From the NCBI RefSeq assembly GCF_004322755.1, contig NZ_CP036401.1, forward strand, positions 3,534,001 through 3,598,000: DNA of 64,000 nt. Reading direction: 5' to 3'. How positions within the stretch are numbered: position 1 is the first letter of the stretch; every line of letters starts with the position of its first letter. Shown piece by piece: positions 1-8,500 of the stretch. This DNA is from Pseudoduganella albidiflava. Lineage in GTDB: Bacteria > Pseudomonadota > Gammaproteobacteria > Burkholderiales > Burkholderiaceae_D. A program made the translations under genes and the position numbers. A model generated the notes under the pieces. It was not told the origin of the DNA, did no database searches, and was given only the letters and a program-made list of their open reading frames with translations.

Positions 1-762
1 CTGGCCCCACGTCACGGCCCCATAGGCATTCAGCCCCGCCTCGCTGACCACGTGGATCTCCGGGCGGAAATAGAACGAGGTATGCGGATTGATCATCAGC
101 AGCGCGTGGCCGCTCTTGCTGAGGTGTGGCGCGATGGCGAAACCGTTCGAGCCGCCGGGTTCCCGGTCGAGACTTCCCGTATCCGGCGCCCCGGCCAGTA
201 CGGGCATGTCCGCATAGAAGCGCTGCAGCGCCGGCACGTCGACTTCCTCGATATCGCCGCCGATGCTGCCTTCCGAGAAGCTGAGCGCCATCCACGGCTC
301 GAAGCGCGTCAGCAGCTGCGGCCGCACCTGCGGGTGCGTATGCAGGTACCAGTTCAAGCCGTCGGCCCACGCGTTCATCAGCTTCTTCAGCCACGCAGGG
401 CTGGCCTTGTACTGCGCCTTCAGTTCGTCCGGACGGATGAAGAGCTTCATCCGCAAGTCGTCGTACAGCGCCTTCTCACCCTCCACCTCGGCCATGCGCC
501 CCAGCGCCGTGATGAAATTGCGCTCCACGCGCCGGAAATCATCCTCGGCCTGCGCGTACAGCATGCCGAACACCGCGTCCGCATCCGTCTTGCCGTACAC
601 GTGCGGGATCCCCCACTTGTCGCGCAGGATCGTCACCCGCTTCGCCTGCGCCTGCAAGCGCAGCACTTCGGCGGGCGCCAGCTTTGTGGCTGGCCGGTCG
701 GCCGGCGCCGCCAGGACGGCGATCGGGAGCAGGCATCCAAGTACAGCGGCGGTTTTCAGCAT
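1..762 (-). CDS. Penicillin acylase family protein, 3' end cut by window
   Basis: N-terminal 254 codons of an Ntn-hydrolase of the penicillin/acyl-homoserine-lactone acylase family, which cleaves amide-linked acyl groups in the periplasm. The ATG at 762 is followed by a short hydrophobic signal peptide (LGCLLPIAVLAAPA). Residues about 35-70 carry the typical alpha-subunit text DKWGIPHVYGKTDADAVFG and MLYAQAEDDF. At residues 203-213 GGSNGFAIAPH gives the autoproteolysis site, with Ser205 as the predicted N-terminal nucleophile of the beta subunit. Most of the beta subunit lies beyond base 1. The substrate cannot be told from this part; quorum-signal acylases and antibiotic or lipid acylases share these features. 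The family call is solid and the subtype is open. Confidence 0.88.
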   Translation of the reverse strand, partial: MLKTAAVLGCLLPIAVLAAPADRPATKLAPAEVLRLQAQAKRVTILRDKWGIPHVYGKTDADAVFGMLYAQAEDDFRRVERNFITALGRMAEVEGEKALYDDLRMKLFIRPDELKAQYKASPAWLKKLMNAWADGLNWYLHTHPQVRPQLLTRFEPWMALSFSEGSIGGDIEEVDVPALQRFYADMPVLAGAPDTGSLDREPGGSNGFAIAPHLSKSGHALLMINPHTSFYFRPEIHVVSEAGLNAYGAVTWGQ

Positions 763-819
763 ACGGACCTTTCGATGGTGGATAACGATGCGTCGCCGGC
801 CGGCCCGGAAGCGCCGGCC

Positions 820-865
820 AGCCGGCTCAGGAGGCGTCGACCAGCTGGCTCAGGAAGCGTCGACC
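820..865. repeat. 23-bp tandem duplication across a stop codon
   Basis: Two adjacent copies (820-842 and 843-865) of a 23-bp unit differing at two positions. The copy nearer the gene contains the last codons and TGA stop of the minus-strand ParB-like gene. The outer copy repeats the same codons and stop just outside the gene. The unit length is not a multiple of three. Confidence 0.85.
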
Positions 866-1701
866 AGTTGGTCGATGCGCTCGCGCAGCTCGGCATTTTC
901 GGCACGCAGCGCCGCGTTCTTCGCCTTCAGCTCCGCCACTTCGGCGCGCAGGTGCTCGACTTCGGTCAGCGGCTGGTCCGGCTGCGACGGCGTTTCGCCG
1001 CCGTCTTCCCATGGCGCCGGCTTGGCCGGTTTCACCGGGCGCGCGGCGGCACGCTGTTCGCGCACTTCCTTGGCAGCCTGCTGCAGCGACTTCTTCCCGC
1101 CGGCCACCGCGCTTACCTGCTCTTCGGCGGGCAGCGTGGCCACGGTGGCGGCGGCGTTGATCGAGATCGTGCCGGTGCGAACGGCTTCCACCAGCTCCGG
1201 CGTGGCCGTCTTCTGGATCTTCTCGATCTGCGAGATGGTATTGCTGGACAGGCGCGCGGCGCGGGCGATGTCCTCGCGCGACGTGCGCACTTTCGGCACC
1301 GCCGACGCTTCGGCATCCGGGTCCGGCGGCGCGATGGCCGCGTCCTCGGCCTTGATGCGCGCGGCGTCTTCCTCCAGGCGCTTGGCCAGGATGTCCTTCT
1401 TGCGAAGTGCCAGCACGCCGCGCTGGAAATCGCCAACGCTGCGGCGGCCCAGGTGGTTGTCGATCATCCACAGCATCACGTCTTCCATGCTCTGGAAACG
1501 CTCGTTCTGCACGACCTTGAACGGTATGCCGTGCTGCTGGCAGATCGCATAGCGGTTATGGCCATCGACGAGTACGTCGCCCCACAGCACGAGCGCATCG
1601 CGGCACCCTTCGGCCAGCAGGCTGCGCTCCAGCGCCTCGTGTTCGGCCTCGGTCAGCGGCTCAATGTAAGCGCGCAGCATGTCATTGATCTGGATTTGCA
1701 T
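850..1701 (-). CDS. ParB/Spo0J-like nuclease-domain protein
   Basis: A 283-residue protein with an N-terminal ParB/sulfiredoxin-like domain. LWGDVLVDGHNRYAIC (about residues 40-55) matches the GHxR box that binds CTP/DNA in ParB-type proteins. A helix-turn-helix-like stretch follows (TSREDIARAARLSSNTISQI), and the C-terminus is a heptad-rich coiled coil (LRAEVAELKAKNAALRAENA). The ATG at 1701 is preferred because AAGGA lies 9 nt upstream; the open frame runs further to 1821 without a better site. There is no parA partner, so it is more likely a stand-alone transcription or DNA-binding regulator, as on mobile DNA, than a chromosome-partition protein. Its stop codon lies in a tandem repeat. The domain call is good and the role is inferred. 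Confidence 0.75.
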   Translation of the reverse strand: MQIQINDMLRAYIEPLTEAEHEALERSLLAEGCRDALVLWGDVLVDGHNRYAICQQHGIPFKVVQNERFQSMEDVMLWMIDNHLGRRSVGDFQRGVLALRKKDILAKRLEEDAARIKAEDAAIAPPDPDAEASAVPKVRTSREDIARAARLSSNTISQIEKIQKTATPELVEAVRTGTISINAAATVATLPAEEQVSAVAGGKKSLQQAAKEVREQRAAARPVKPAKPAPWEDGGETPSQPDQPLTEVEHLRAEVAELKAKNAALRAENAELRERIDQLVDAS

Positions 1702-1852
1702 TATTCCGTGTTCCTTGAAAAACAAGCGGCACGCCGATGGCGTGCCGTCCAGCATGCTACACCAATCGGGCGGGCTGGCGGAAGGCTGACTTGTTTTGGC
1801 GAAGGACCGGCGCGATAGCACGGCAGCTCTGGAAGTTGGCGTGCAGACATGT

Positions 1853-1858
1853 CATAAT
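1853..1858 (+). promoter_or_regulatory. Possible -10 box for tRNA-Leu
   Basis: CATAAT ends 10 bases before the first base of the tRNA, the right spacing for transcription to start at or just before the gene. No good -35 box is visible at 17 bp. Confidence 0.4.
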
Positions 1859-1868
1859 GGCGGGCTGT

Positions 1869-1955
1869 GCCCCTGTGGTGAAATTGGTAGACACACCGGA
1901 CTTAAAATCCGTTGCCTGCAAGGGCGTGCCGGTTCGATTCCGGCCGGGGGCACCA
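1869..1955 (+). tRNA. tRNA-Leu(TAA), CCA encoded
   Basis: An 87-nt class II tRNA. The acceptor stem GCCCCTG pairs with CGGGGGC (one G-T pair), followed by an encoded ACCA. The D arm TGGTGAAATTGGTAGACAC, the anticodon loop CTTAAAA (anticodon TAA), a long variable arm and the T-loop GGTTCGATTCC are all readable. It reads leucine codon TTA and also TTG. The 3' half is a classic integration target, and a truncated integrase frame starts 170 bases downstream. Confidence 0.97.
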
Positions 1956-2125
1956 CTGACTATCTGCACCACCTCTCACTTTCCCTCACTTCCTTCACTT
2001 CCCGATGTAAATCAACGAGTTAAGGCACTTTTGCCAACTCGGCAGAACGCACTGTTTACCACTAAAAAAAACACTGATTTCTGCTACGCGTCACGAACAT
2101 TTCACAAACAAATCACGAACAAGGA

Positions 2126-2257
2126 ATGGCGACTTTCAAGAAGGTGCAGCTCAAGAGCAGTGTGTCCTGGCGCGTCCAGATCCAGTGCCTGGGGGTGAGG
2201 GAGGCGAAGAGCTTTTTACCATCACGCCCTCGGCCAGCTTGCGCTCGGCGGTTTTGA
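2126..2257 (+). pseudogene. Truncated tyrosine-recombinase (integrase) N-terminus
   Basis: A 43-codon frame beginning MATFKKVQLKSSVSWRVQIQ and continuing LGVREAKSF. This resembles the N-terminal SAM-like start of phage and island integrases, in which a short strand SWRVQI is followed by a basic or aromatic stretch. After about residue 31 the sequence turns into unrelated text and stops, so the core-binding and catalytic domains (R..H..R..Y) are missing. Its place and direction just downstream of tRNA-Leu are what an integrase at an attL end would have. I infer the scar of an excised or deleted prophage or island. It is too short for a firm family call. Confidence 0.5.
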
Positions 2258-2280
2258 TCGCACCGGTCATCTTCCACGCG

Positions 2281-2601
2281 TTACTTGATCTCTGCGGCCC
2301 GTTCGTTCATCGCGGCCTTCAGGAAGGCCTTCGGGTCGGAGAAGTGCACCAGGGACGCCAGGTCGAAGGCCGCGCGCGCTGGCTCCTTCGGCGGCGGCGC
2401 GGCAGGCTTGCCGGCTGCTCGCTTGCGCACCTCCTTCTTGCGCTCAGCGAGGTAGCCGGCAACGTCCGCGTCTTTAACAAGTCGCGATCCCGCGGCCGAC
2501 GCCGTCGCGGCGCTGTAGCCTGCGGCAATCGCCGCGTCTTTATTCGAGAGCCCGGCCAAAACGGCATCGGCGAAGGCCCGCTTTTTGCCGGTTAAAGCCA
2601 T
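2281..2601 (-). pseudogene. Phage terminase small subunit fragment (Terminase_2-like)
   Basis: A 106-residue frame. The start MALTGKKRAFADAVLAG, then KDAAIAAGYSAATASAAGSRL and the later VAGYLAERK match the helix-turn-helix DNA-recognition part of phage terminase small subunits, which bind the packaging site. The ATG at 2601 has GGAGG 8 nt upstream; an in-frame TTG at 2616 lies within that site. The end DPKAFLKAAMNERAAEIK stops where family members usually continue with another helix and an oligomerisation tail, so the 3' end looks cut. No large subunit or other phage gene follows. With the integrase remnant it marks a decayed prophage beside the tRNA. Confidence 0.65.
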
Positions 2602-2842
2602 AACAAAATCCTCCAAGGGAGAAAAATTCTTCGCGTGAGGAACAATGCGGTGTCCGGCCCGAAAGGTTCAGACTTTCGCCCCGCCCCCCTCTGCTAACAG
2701 TTGCCCTCCCGGCCTACTCATCACGATGGCAATAATGCAACCGCTTCGAACAAAGCCGGTTGAAGACATGCTAATGTCACAACGTCATGTGGCCATGTAC
2801 GCCGTTGCGTGCTACCCATATCAACCACTTCCAAGGACTGCA

Positions 2843-3348
2843 ATGAAGCTGACTCGTCTCTTGTGCGGCACTGCCGCTGCGGCACTGCCGCTGCGGCAAC
2901 ACTACTTTGGGCCAACGCGGCCAACGCGGAACTGTATCAATTCGCTATAAGCGGCGACTATTCGGCGACGTGGCAGCTTGATACCGATAAGGCACCGACT
3001 GCTGTCTACCCCGGAGTGAGCTTTTACTACCTCAGCGTCGGCGGCTTGTTTCCCGACACTACGTGGAGCACTGCCGACATATATTTCAGAAACAGTTCGC
3101 AAGGTGGCGGCCTGTTTATCGTTGATTCCGGACCCAACTCGCCCCTGGTCCTGAGCAGCGGCCCCCAGCTCTACAGCGGCAGCGAAGCTGATTTCGACTT
3201 CGTGGTTGGTACCCATGTGCTGACCGAGGCAATGGGCCCGGGCAGCTACACGCTAACCATTTCGGCCGTGCCCGAACCAGCAACGTACGGCATGATGTTA
3301 GCAGGCCTGGGCTTGGTCGGAGTGGCACTGCGCCGTCGCCAAAGCTAA
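2843..3348 (+). pseudogene. PEP-CTERM surface protein, out of frame by a 14-bp duplication
   Basis: The C-terminus AVPEPATYGMMLAGLGLVGVALRRRQS is a full PEP-CTERM signal: VPEP motif, membrane helix, arginine-rich tail. Exosortase cleaves such signals before the protein reaches the cell surface or matrix. The ATG at 2843, with AAGGA 7 nt upstream, opens a signal peptide (MKLTRLLCGTAAAA) that runs out of frame after a 14-bp tandem duplication (2867-2880 and 2881-2894) and ends at a stop near 2950. Removing one unit gives a perfect signal peptide ending LLWANAANA before ELYQF and an unbroken frame to 3348 (about 163 residues). An in-frame ATG at 2809 exists, but it has no signal-peptide character. 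The gene as written is off; it may be switchable by slippage or freshly broken. Confidence 0.8.
2867..2894. repeat. 14-bp tandem repeat in a signal peptide
   Basis: Two perfect copies of GGCACTGCCGCTGC. The period continues for two bases before and four bases after the pair. Loss or gain of one unit shifts the frame of the PEP-CTERM gene. Confidence 0.95.
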
Positions 3349-3652
3349 TGTCTAAGTGAGCGGCGCGCGCTGACTTGGCGGCATGGCCATAAGCGCCTTC
3401 CGCGTGAACGGCGCGCATCTCCGGGGCCCCTCGCCGTTGGTCAGTCGATGGCGTGGCCGCCGGCTGCCCTGCTGACCAACTCCGCACACGAGTGATCCTC
3501 GATCAGGGTGCATTGCACGCATCGCTCAGTGCAAAAAATCACGAAATTCTCTCTTATCGAGCGCATGGCCACGACTTGAGCCTATGCTGTAAGTCTGGGC
3601 GGTTCTCCCGCCTGTAATGCGAAAGCGCAATCATTCAACGATTGGAGGGACT

Positions 3653-4234
3653 ATGTTGAAGCTGATTCTATCGGCCGGGCTACTGGCCGCCAGCGCTGTC
3701 ACGGCACAAGCGGCCGAGACCGAGTATGCGTTCCAATGGACTGGCTTTGCAGAACTGTCCCCGATGGATGAGCTCATTGCCTGGTATCCGAACATTACCT
3801 ACAGCGGCACGTTCCGGGGCGAAGACATTGATCACGATAGTGTGATCAGGCTGGACGAGATTTCAAGCTTGCGCATGACTGACTATCACCCTGATTTCGT
3901 CGTCGGCTGTCCGGCAGCCGGACCCAGTGTCGTAGGCCCTTCCGATTGCATGTTGACCAGTTTTACGTACGAGCTCGGCGGCGACCTGGCTTTCAGCGCC
4001 GCGTATCAAATTTCAGACAGAGGGGACTCGTACCATTGGTTCGGGTTCTCGCCGCCCTATGGCATGTCGTGGGAGCCTGCTCACCACGGCGATGGCTACG
4101 AGTACCGCATCACGGACGATACGATATTCCAGATCGCGGCGGTGCCGGAACCGGCTTCCTGGATCATGTTGCTCAGCGGCCTCGGCCTTGTCGTCGCAAC
4201 CATCCGCAAGCACGGCCGGTCCCAGGGCCGCTGA
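3653..4234 (+). CDS. PEP-CTERM sorting domain protein
   Basis: A 193-residue exported protein. The ATG at 3653 has GGAGG 5 nt upstream and starts a clear signal peptide (MLKLILSAGLLAASAVTAQA, cut before AETEY). The body is a beta-rich, acidic domain of about 140 residues with no motif I know. It contains a cysteine pair region VVGCPAAG...SDCML at about 85-105. The C-terminus AVPEPASWIMLLSGLGLVVATIRK is a PEP-CTERM exosortase signal. The product should be anchored or released at the outer surface and may contribute to matrix or floc formation. It follows another PEP-CTERM gene by 300 bases on the same strand, but the two bodies do not look alike. Confidence 0.88.
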   Translation: MLKLILSAGLLAASAVTAQAAETEYAFQWTGFAELSPMDELIAWYPNITYSGTFRGEDIDHDSVIRLDEISSLRMTDYHPDFVVGCPAAGPSVVGPSDCMLTSFTYELGGDLAFSAAYQISDRGDSYHWFGFSPPYGMSWEPAHHGDGYEYRITDDTIFQIAAVPEPASWIMLLSGLGLVVATIRKHGRSQGR

Positions 4235-4489
4235 CCGAAGAGATAACGCACGCCATCAGCCAGAAGACAAGACGGTCGAACATCCGGTTGCCCTTGCCCA
4301 GCCTGCACCGCTGGCGCCACCAGGTCGACATCGGTTGATCGCCGCGAACGCAATTAGCGTGGGTATCCCGGCGCCAGCCGCGCTTGAAGCAGGCATTCGC
4401 GTGCTGGCAAGCGACGTTATAGCTTGTCGAAGTACCCGGCGATTCCCGAACACGCGCCAGCCATGCGCGCCGCCTGCTATGCTTCGCCC

Positions 4490-4834
4490 ATGACTACCGA
4501 TTCCGATATTGAACTGTCCGGCCCGTTCCAGGCCGCCGACAGCAGCGGCCGCACCCATGAAGTGAAGGCCATCCGCATCTTCGACGAGGGCTACGGCATC
4601 ATCGACGTCTACGTCGATTTCGCCAAGCCGCTCGACGGCGGCCACAAGGACGCGGCCCTGCTGCGCCAGATCGTCGAGCGCCTGCGCGCGCTGGGCTACA
4701 AGGGGCCTGACTTCGGGCTCAGCGACCCCGGCTTGCAGGAAAGCAAGCTGATCGTGCTGGAAGCGCCCGAGGAATTCGCCACCTTCGCCAAGAGCCGCGG
4801 CTGGAAGAACCTGGCCGAAGAGTTCGACGAATAA
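4490..4834 (+). CDS. Conserved-looking small cytosolic protein of unknown function
   Basis: A 114-residue acidic protein starting MTTDSDIELSGPFQAADSSG. There is no signal peptide or membrane helix. The alternation of strands and helices (HEVKAIRIFDEGYGIIDVYVDF, then a helix LLRQIVERLRALGYKG, then LIVLEAPEEFATFAKSRGWK) suggests a small alpha/beta fold. An in-frame ATG at 4463 is a possible alternative start; neither has a strong ribosome site. I do not recognise the family. The stop lies in the first unit of a 16-bp tandem repeat. Confidence 0.65.
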   Translation: MTTDSDIELSGPFQAADSSGRTHEVKAIRIFDEGYGIIDVYVDFAKPLDGGHKDAALLRQIVERLRALGYKGPDFGLSDPGLQESKLIVLEAPEEFATFAKSRGWKNLAEEFDE

Positions 4835-4884
4835 GCAGTTCGACGAATAAGCAGTTCGACGAATAAACAGTACGACGGGTAAGC
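4821..4884 (+). repeat. Four 16-bp tandem repeats spanning a stop codon
   Basis: Units at 4821, 4837, 4853 and 4869. The first two are identical (AGTTCGACGAATAAGC), the third differs at one base and the fourth at two or more. The TAA in unit 1 is the stop of the upstream gene. The period of 16 shifts the frame by one per unit, so slippage would move the stop context rather than simply lengthen the protein. Confidence 0.93.
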
Positions 4885-4909
4885 GGCGGCATGCTGCCGC
4901 GCGGGAACC

Positions 4910-5440
4910 TCAGGCAGGACTGAAGCGCACACTGGCCTCGGCGATGACGGAGGCTGGATCGGCCGGCAGCACGATCGACCTGATCGCCGCTGCCGTCGGT
5001 TTCGCGCGTGCTTCGAAGCGCACCGTCCGTACCCCGGCCTGGCGCAGGCGCTCGTCGCGGATCTTGTCCCTGCTACGCTGGTGAGTCCTGTCATCGAGCT
5101 CCACCACGGCAACCACGTCGCAACGCTTGTCGCAGACCACGTAGTCGACTCGCTGTTGCGCAACGCGCAGCCGGTCGCTGTGCCGGCTTTTCTTGCTGTG
5201 GCTCGCCGGCTCGAGCAATGCCGACATCGCCACCTGCGGGAAGATATAGTGCTGCGGGAGCGCGGCGACGAGCCGGCCGAAGAACTCCAGCTCGTTCTCA
5301 GTCATCAATGGCCGGCCGCGGTAGGTCCCCGGCGTGCCGGAAGGACGGCGCCGCGCGAACAGCAAGGCCACCGCGGCCATCGCTACAACCAAAGCCAGCG
5401 CGCCAAAGACCAACACCAGCAAGTTCAACACATCCATCAT
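4910..5440 (-). CDS. DUF2726 domain protein (nuclease-like fold), membrane-anchored
   Basis: A 176-residue protein. Residues 3-29 form one membrane helix (LNLLVLVFGALALVVAMAAV) followed by an arginine stretch, so the domain probably faces the cytoplasm. From about 45 on it matches DUF2726: TENELEFFGRLVAALP, then VDYVVCDKRCDVVAVVELDD, then RDERLRQAGVRTVRF. The VELDD with a following basic helix resembles the core of very-short-patch or PD-(D/E)XK-like nucleases. Enzyme activity has not been shown for this type as far as I know. The tandem ATG at 5440/5437 is favoured over a GTG at 5452 because GGTGGA sits upstream. Confidence 0.78.
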   Translation of the reverse strand: MMDVLNLLVLVFGALALVVAMAAVALLFARRRPSGTPGTYRGRPLMTENELEFFGRLVAALPQHYIFPQVAMSALLEPASHSKKSRHSDRLRVAQQRVDYVVCDKRCDVVAVVELDDRTHQRSRDKIRDERLRQAGVRTVRFEARAKPTAAAIRSIVLPADPASVIAEASVRFSPA

Positions 5441-5500
5441 AAAAGTATCCACCAGGAATCATTTCGGCATCTTAGCCGCACGATCCTGCCGGCGCCAGTC

Positions 5501-8500
5501 TCATTTGAACCGGAACATCAAACTCCCCCGATACTCGCCCTGCGCCACCGGCCATGCCGCCGCCGGCCCCAGCACTTCCGTACCGCTGAACTTTTCCCCG
5601 ATGGCGGGAATCGCGTGCAGCCACGACAGGTCGCCGGCGGGGAATTCCACCGTCGTGTTCCCATGCGAGATGCGCGGCGTGCCCACGCGCAGGTAGCCGT
5701 CCTGCGGGCCGGCGCTCACCAGCAGCTCGCCAGGCTGCGTGGCCAGTTGCGCCCAGCGCACGCCAGCGAAGAAACCCTGCGATTCCGGGTAGCGGAAGGT
5801 TTCGCCCGGCTGCTGGTCGAAACGCGCCAGCTCGTGCACGCCCAGCCAGGTGCCGTGCAGCCGGTTTTTCCAGACCCGGTACGGGCCCTGCCCCAGCCAG
5901 CGCACCGAGCGCAGCGCCGTTTCGGCATGGTCGAAGGTCACGCCGTGGTACTGTACCGTGCCCTCGAGCCGGTAGGCATAGTCCAGCCGCAGCGTGCCGT
6001 CGGCCCGCAGCGTCCAGCGCGTGCTGTCCAGCCCTCCACTGTTGCGCGCCTCCAGCCACGCGGTGCCCTGGGCATCCGTGCCGCTGGTGATGCTGGCGCC
6101 ACTTGCGGCCAGCGAGGGGAAGCGCTGCGCGGCATGTCCCAGCCGCACGCTGCTGAAGGCCAGCGGCTGGCCATGCTCGTCCACGGGTTTCGACACCCGC
6201 ACCGCCAGCACGGGCTGCGGCGGGAAACGGTACTCGCTGCCATCCGAGCGGCGGCGCGACGCATCGAACACGGTTTTCCACACTTGCCCGTCGGCGCTGA
6301 TTTCCACCTTGAAGCGTGCATAGGCCGACTTCTTGTCCATGTCGGGAATCAGCTCCAGCACGCTGGCAACCCGCGGGCTCGCCAGGCGCCGGATCCCGCT
6401 GCCGGGCTCTTCGCCGGCGAATGGCAGCCACTCGACCGCCGCATCCCTGGCCGGCCGGGCAAACGCCAGCCGGGGGCCGTTGGCCAGCGCCGATACCCGC
6501 TCGCCGTTACGCAACGCCCGCAACTGGCCGCCGGCATCGAAGTCCGCACTGACGTTGCCGGCCACCAGCCGAACCGTCCCGTCACCTTGTTCGACACGCG
6601 GCGCGCCGAGCGCCTCGCCAGTCCTCGTGGCGCGGGCGGCCAGGTCCGGTACCGGATAGCTCCACGTCCACAGCTGGCCCCCATCAGGACCGCGCGCTGT
6701 CACCTCCAGCGCGTCGGCGGCGTGGCTGCGCCAGTTCGCCGGCAGGCGCAGGTCCAGCACGCCGCGGCGGCGTGCCGCAACCCGTGGCCCGGCAACCTCG
6801 CCCTTCGCCAGCACGCGCGGATCGGCCGCCGCCGCCGAGGGGCCGGGATAGCGCACCAGCCGCCACGCGAAGCGCACCTGGTCGAGATTGTGGAAGTCAT
6901 ACCGGTTGTCCACTTCCAGCCTGCCATCGAAGCGCTGGTCGAGCACCGCACTGGTCAGCCGCACGGGCGACCAGATGTGGCGCACCGCGTGGTAGCTGCC
7001 CTCCTTTTCATGGGCCGGACCGACGATGCCGTCCGGCCCATAGGTGCCGTACGGGTCGACACGGTTGCCCTGGTCGGTGCGCACCACGCCTTCGTCGTTC
7101 AGGGCCCAGATCACGCCGCCCACGCCCACCGGCGACGCCATCATCGCGTTCCAGTAGTCGTCCAGGCTCGCCGCGCCGCCACCGTCGTACAGCGCGTGCA
7201 GGAACTCGGTCGGCAGGAACAGGTTGGGCCCGCCCAGGCGCTCGTTCAGCAGCTGCCAGTTCGGATAGTGCTTGGTGTCGATATCGCCGAAGATGGCCCA
7301 CGGGTGGATCACCGGGCGCTTCTGCGGGTCATACTTGTGGTATTCGCCGTCCAGGTCGAAGTTGAAGCCGCCCTCGTTGCCGTTGGCCCAGAACAGGATG
7401 CTGGGATGGTTCACGTCGCGCGGCACCATTTCCCCCACCAGCTTGCGGCCGATCTCCGTGCCGTGCGCGGCCTGCCAGCCGGACAGTTCATCGATCACGT
7501 ACAGCCCCAGCTCGTCGGCCGCGCGCAGGAAAGCCGGGTCGGGCGGGTAATGCGACATGCGCGCCGTGTTCATGTTCATCGACTTGATCAGGCGCGCATC
7601 GGCGTAGTTGTCTTCCGGGTCGAGGGCGCGGCCCGTCGCAGGCCGGAAACTGTGCCGGTTGACGCCCTTGATCACGATCTTGCGGCCGTTCAGGTACAGG
7701 CCATCGCCCTTGCGCACCTCGAACGTGCGGAAGCCGAAGCGCTCGGTCGTCGTGTGCAGGGCCTTGCCGCCCTGGCGCAAGGTCAGCCGGAGCGAATACA
7801 GGTGCGGGGTCTCCGCCGACCACAGGCGCGGCCTGGCGACGGCGAGGTTCACCTTCAGCGGCGTGCCGGCAACGGCCGGTTTACCGACCGCGCTACTGAC
7901 CGGACGCCCGACCGGCTTGCCTGCCGCGTCGAGCACCTGCGCTTCCACCGTGGTGCCGGCCGCCGGGCCGGCCAGCGTCACCAGCGCGGCCAGGCTGCCA
8001 TCCGCCCGCGCATCGATGGCGGCATGCGCGATCGACCGCGCCGGCGCCGCCTCCAGCCATACGGGGCGGAAGATGCCGCCGAAGACCCAGTAGTCGCCGC
8101 GCCGTTCCGCCTTGTCCGTCAGCGGGTCGGCAGCCTTCTTGCTGACATCGACTTCCAGCACATTGTCGGCGCTGTCCCCATGCTTCACCGCCGCCGTGAT
8201 GTCGTAGCTGAAGCGGTAGAAGCCGCCCACGTGCGGCGCCCCGGCCTGCACCCCGTTGACGCGCACGGTGGCTTCCGTCATCACCCCTTCGAACACCAGC
8301 CTGATGGCGCGCCCCTTCCAGGCCGGCGGCACGGCGAACTTCACGCGGTACTGTCCCTGCTCCACGTGGCGCTTGTCGCCCTCGCCGTAGTCGTAGCCGC
8401 CGAATCCCTGCAGTTCCCAGTTCGAGGGCACGGGAATGGTGCTCCAGGCGCCGGCGCGCCGGCCATCCGACACCTTGAATTCCCACGGCACGGCGCTGGA

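Noticed and set aside
850..1701. The ParB-like gene as chromosome partition ParB with nearby origin
   Set aside because: No parA, gid or rnpA/dnaA-type neighbours and no parS-like site were seen. The protein lacks the usual ParB layout beyond the nuclease-like domain.
2809..2842. ATG at 2809 as the true start of the first PEP-CTERM gene
   Set aside because: It would give a polar, non-signal N-terminus for a protein that must be exported, whereas the ATG at 2843 has a ribosome site and a signal peptide interrupted only by the repeat.
3500..3652. Sigma-54 promoter before the second PEP-CTERM gene
   Set aside because: A TGGCC...GC pair is present, but the spacing between GG and GC is 11 and not 10, and the consensus is poor.
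4821..4884. The 16-bp repeats as CRISPR or iterons
   Set aside because: Units are directly adjacent without spacers, degenerate toward the end and overlap a stop codon. No replication gene is near.
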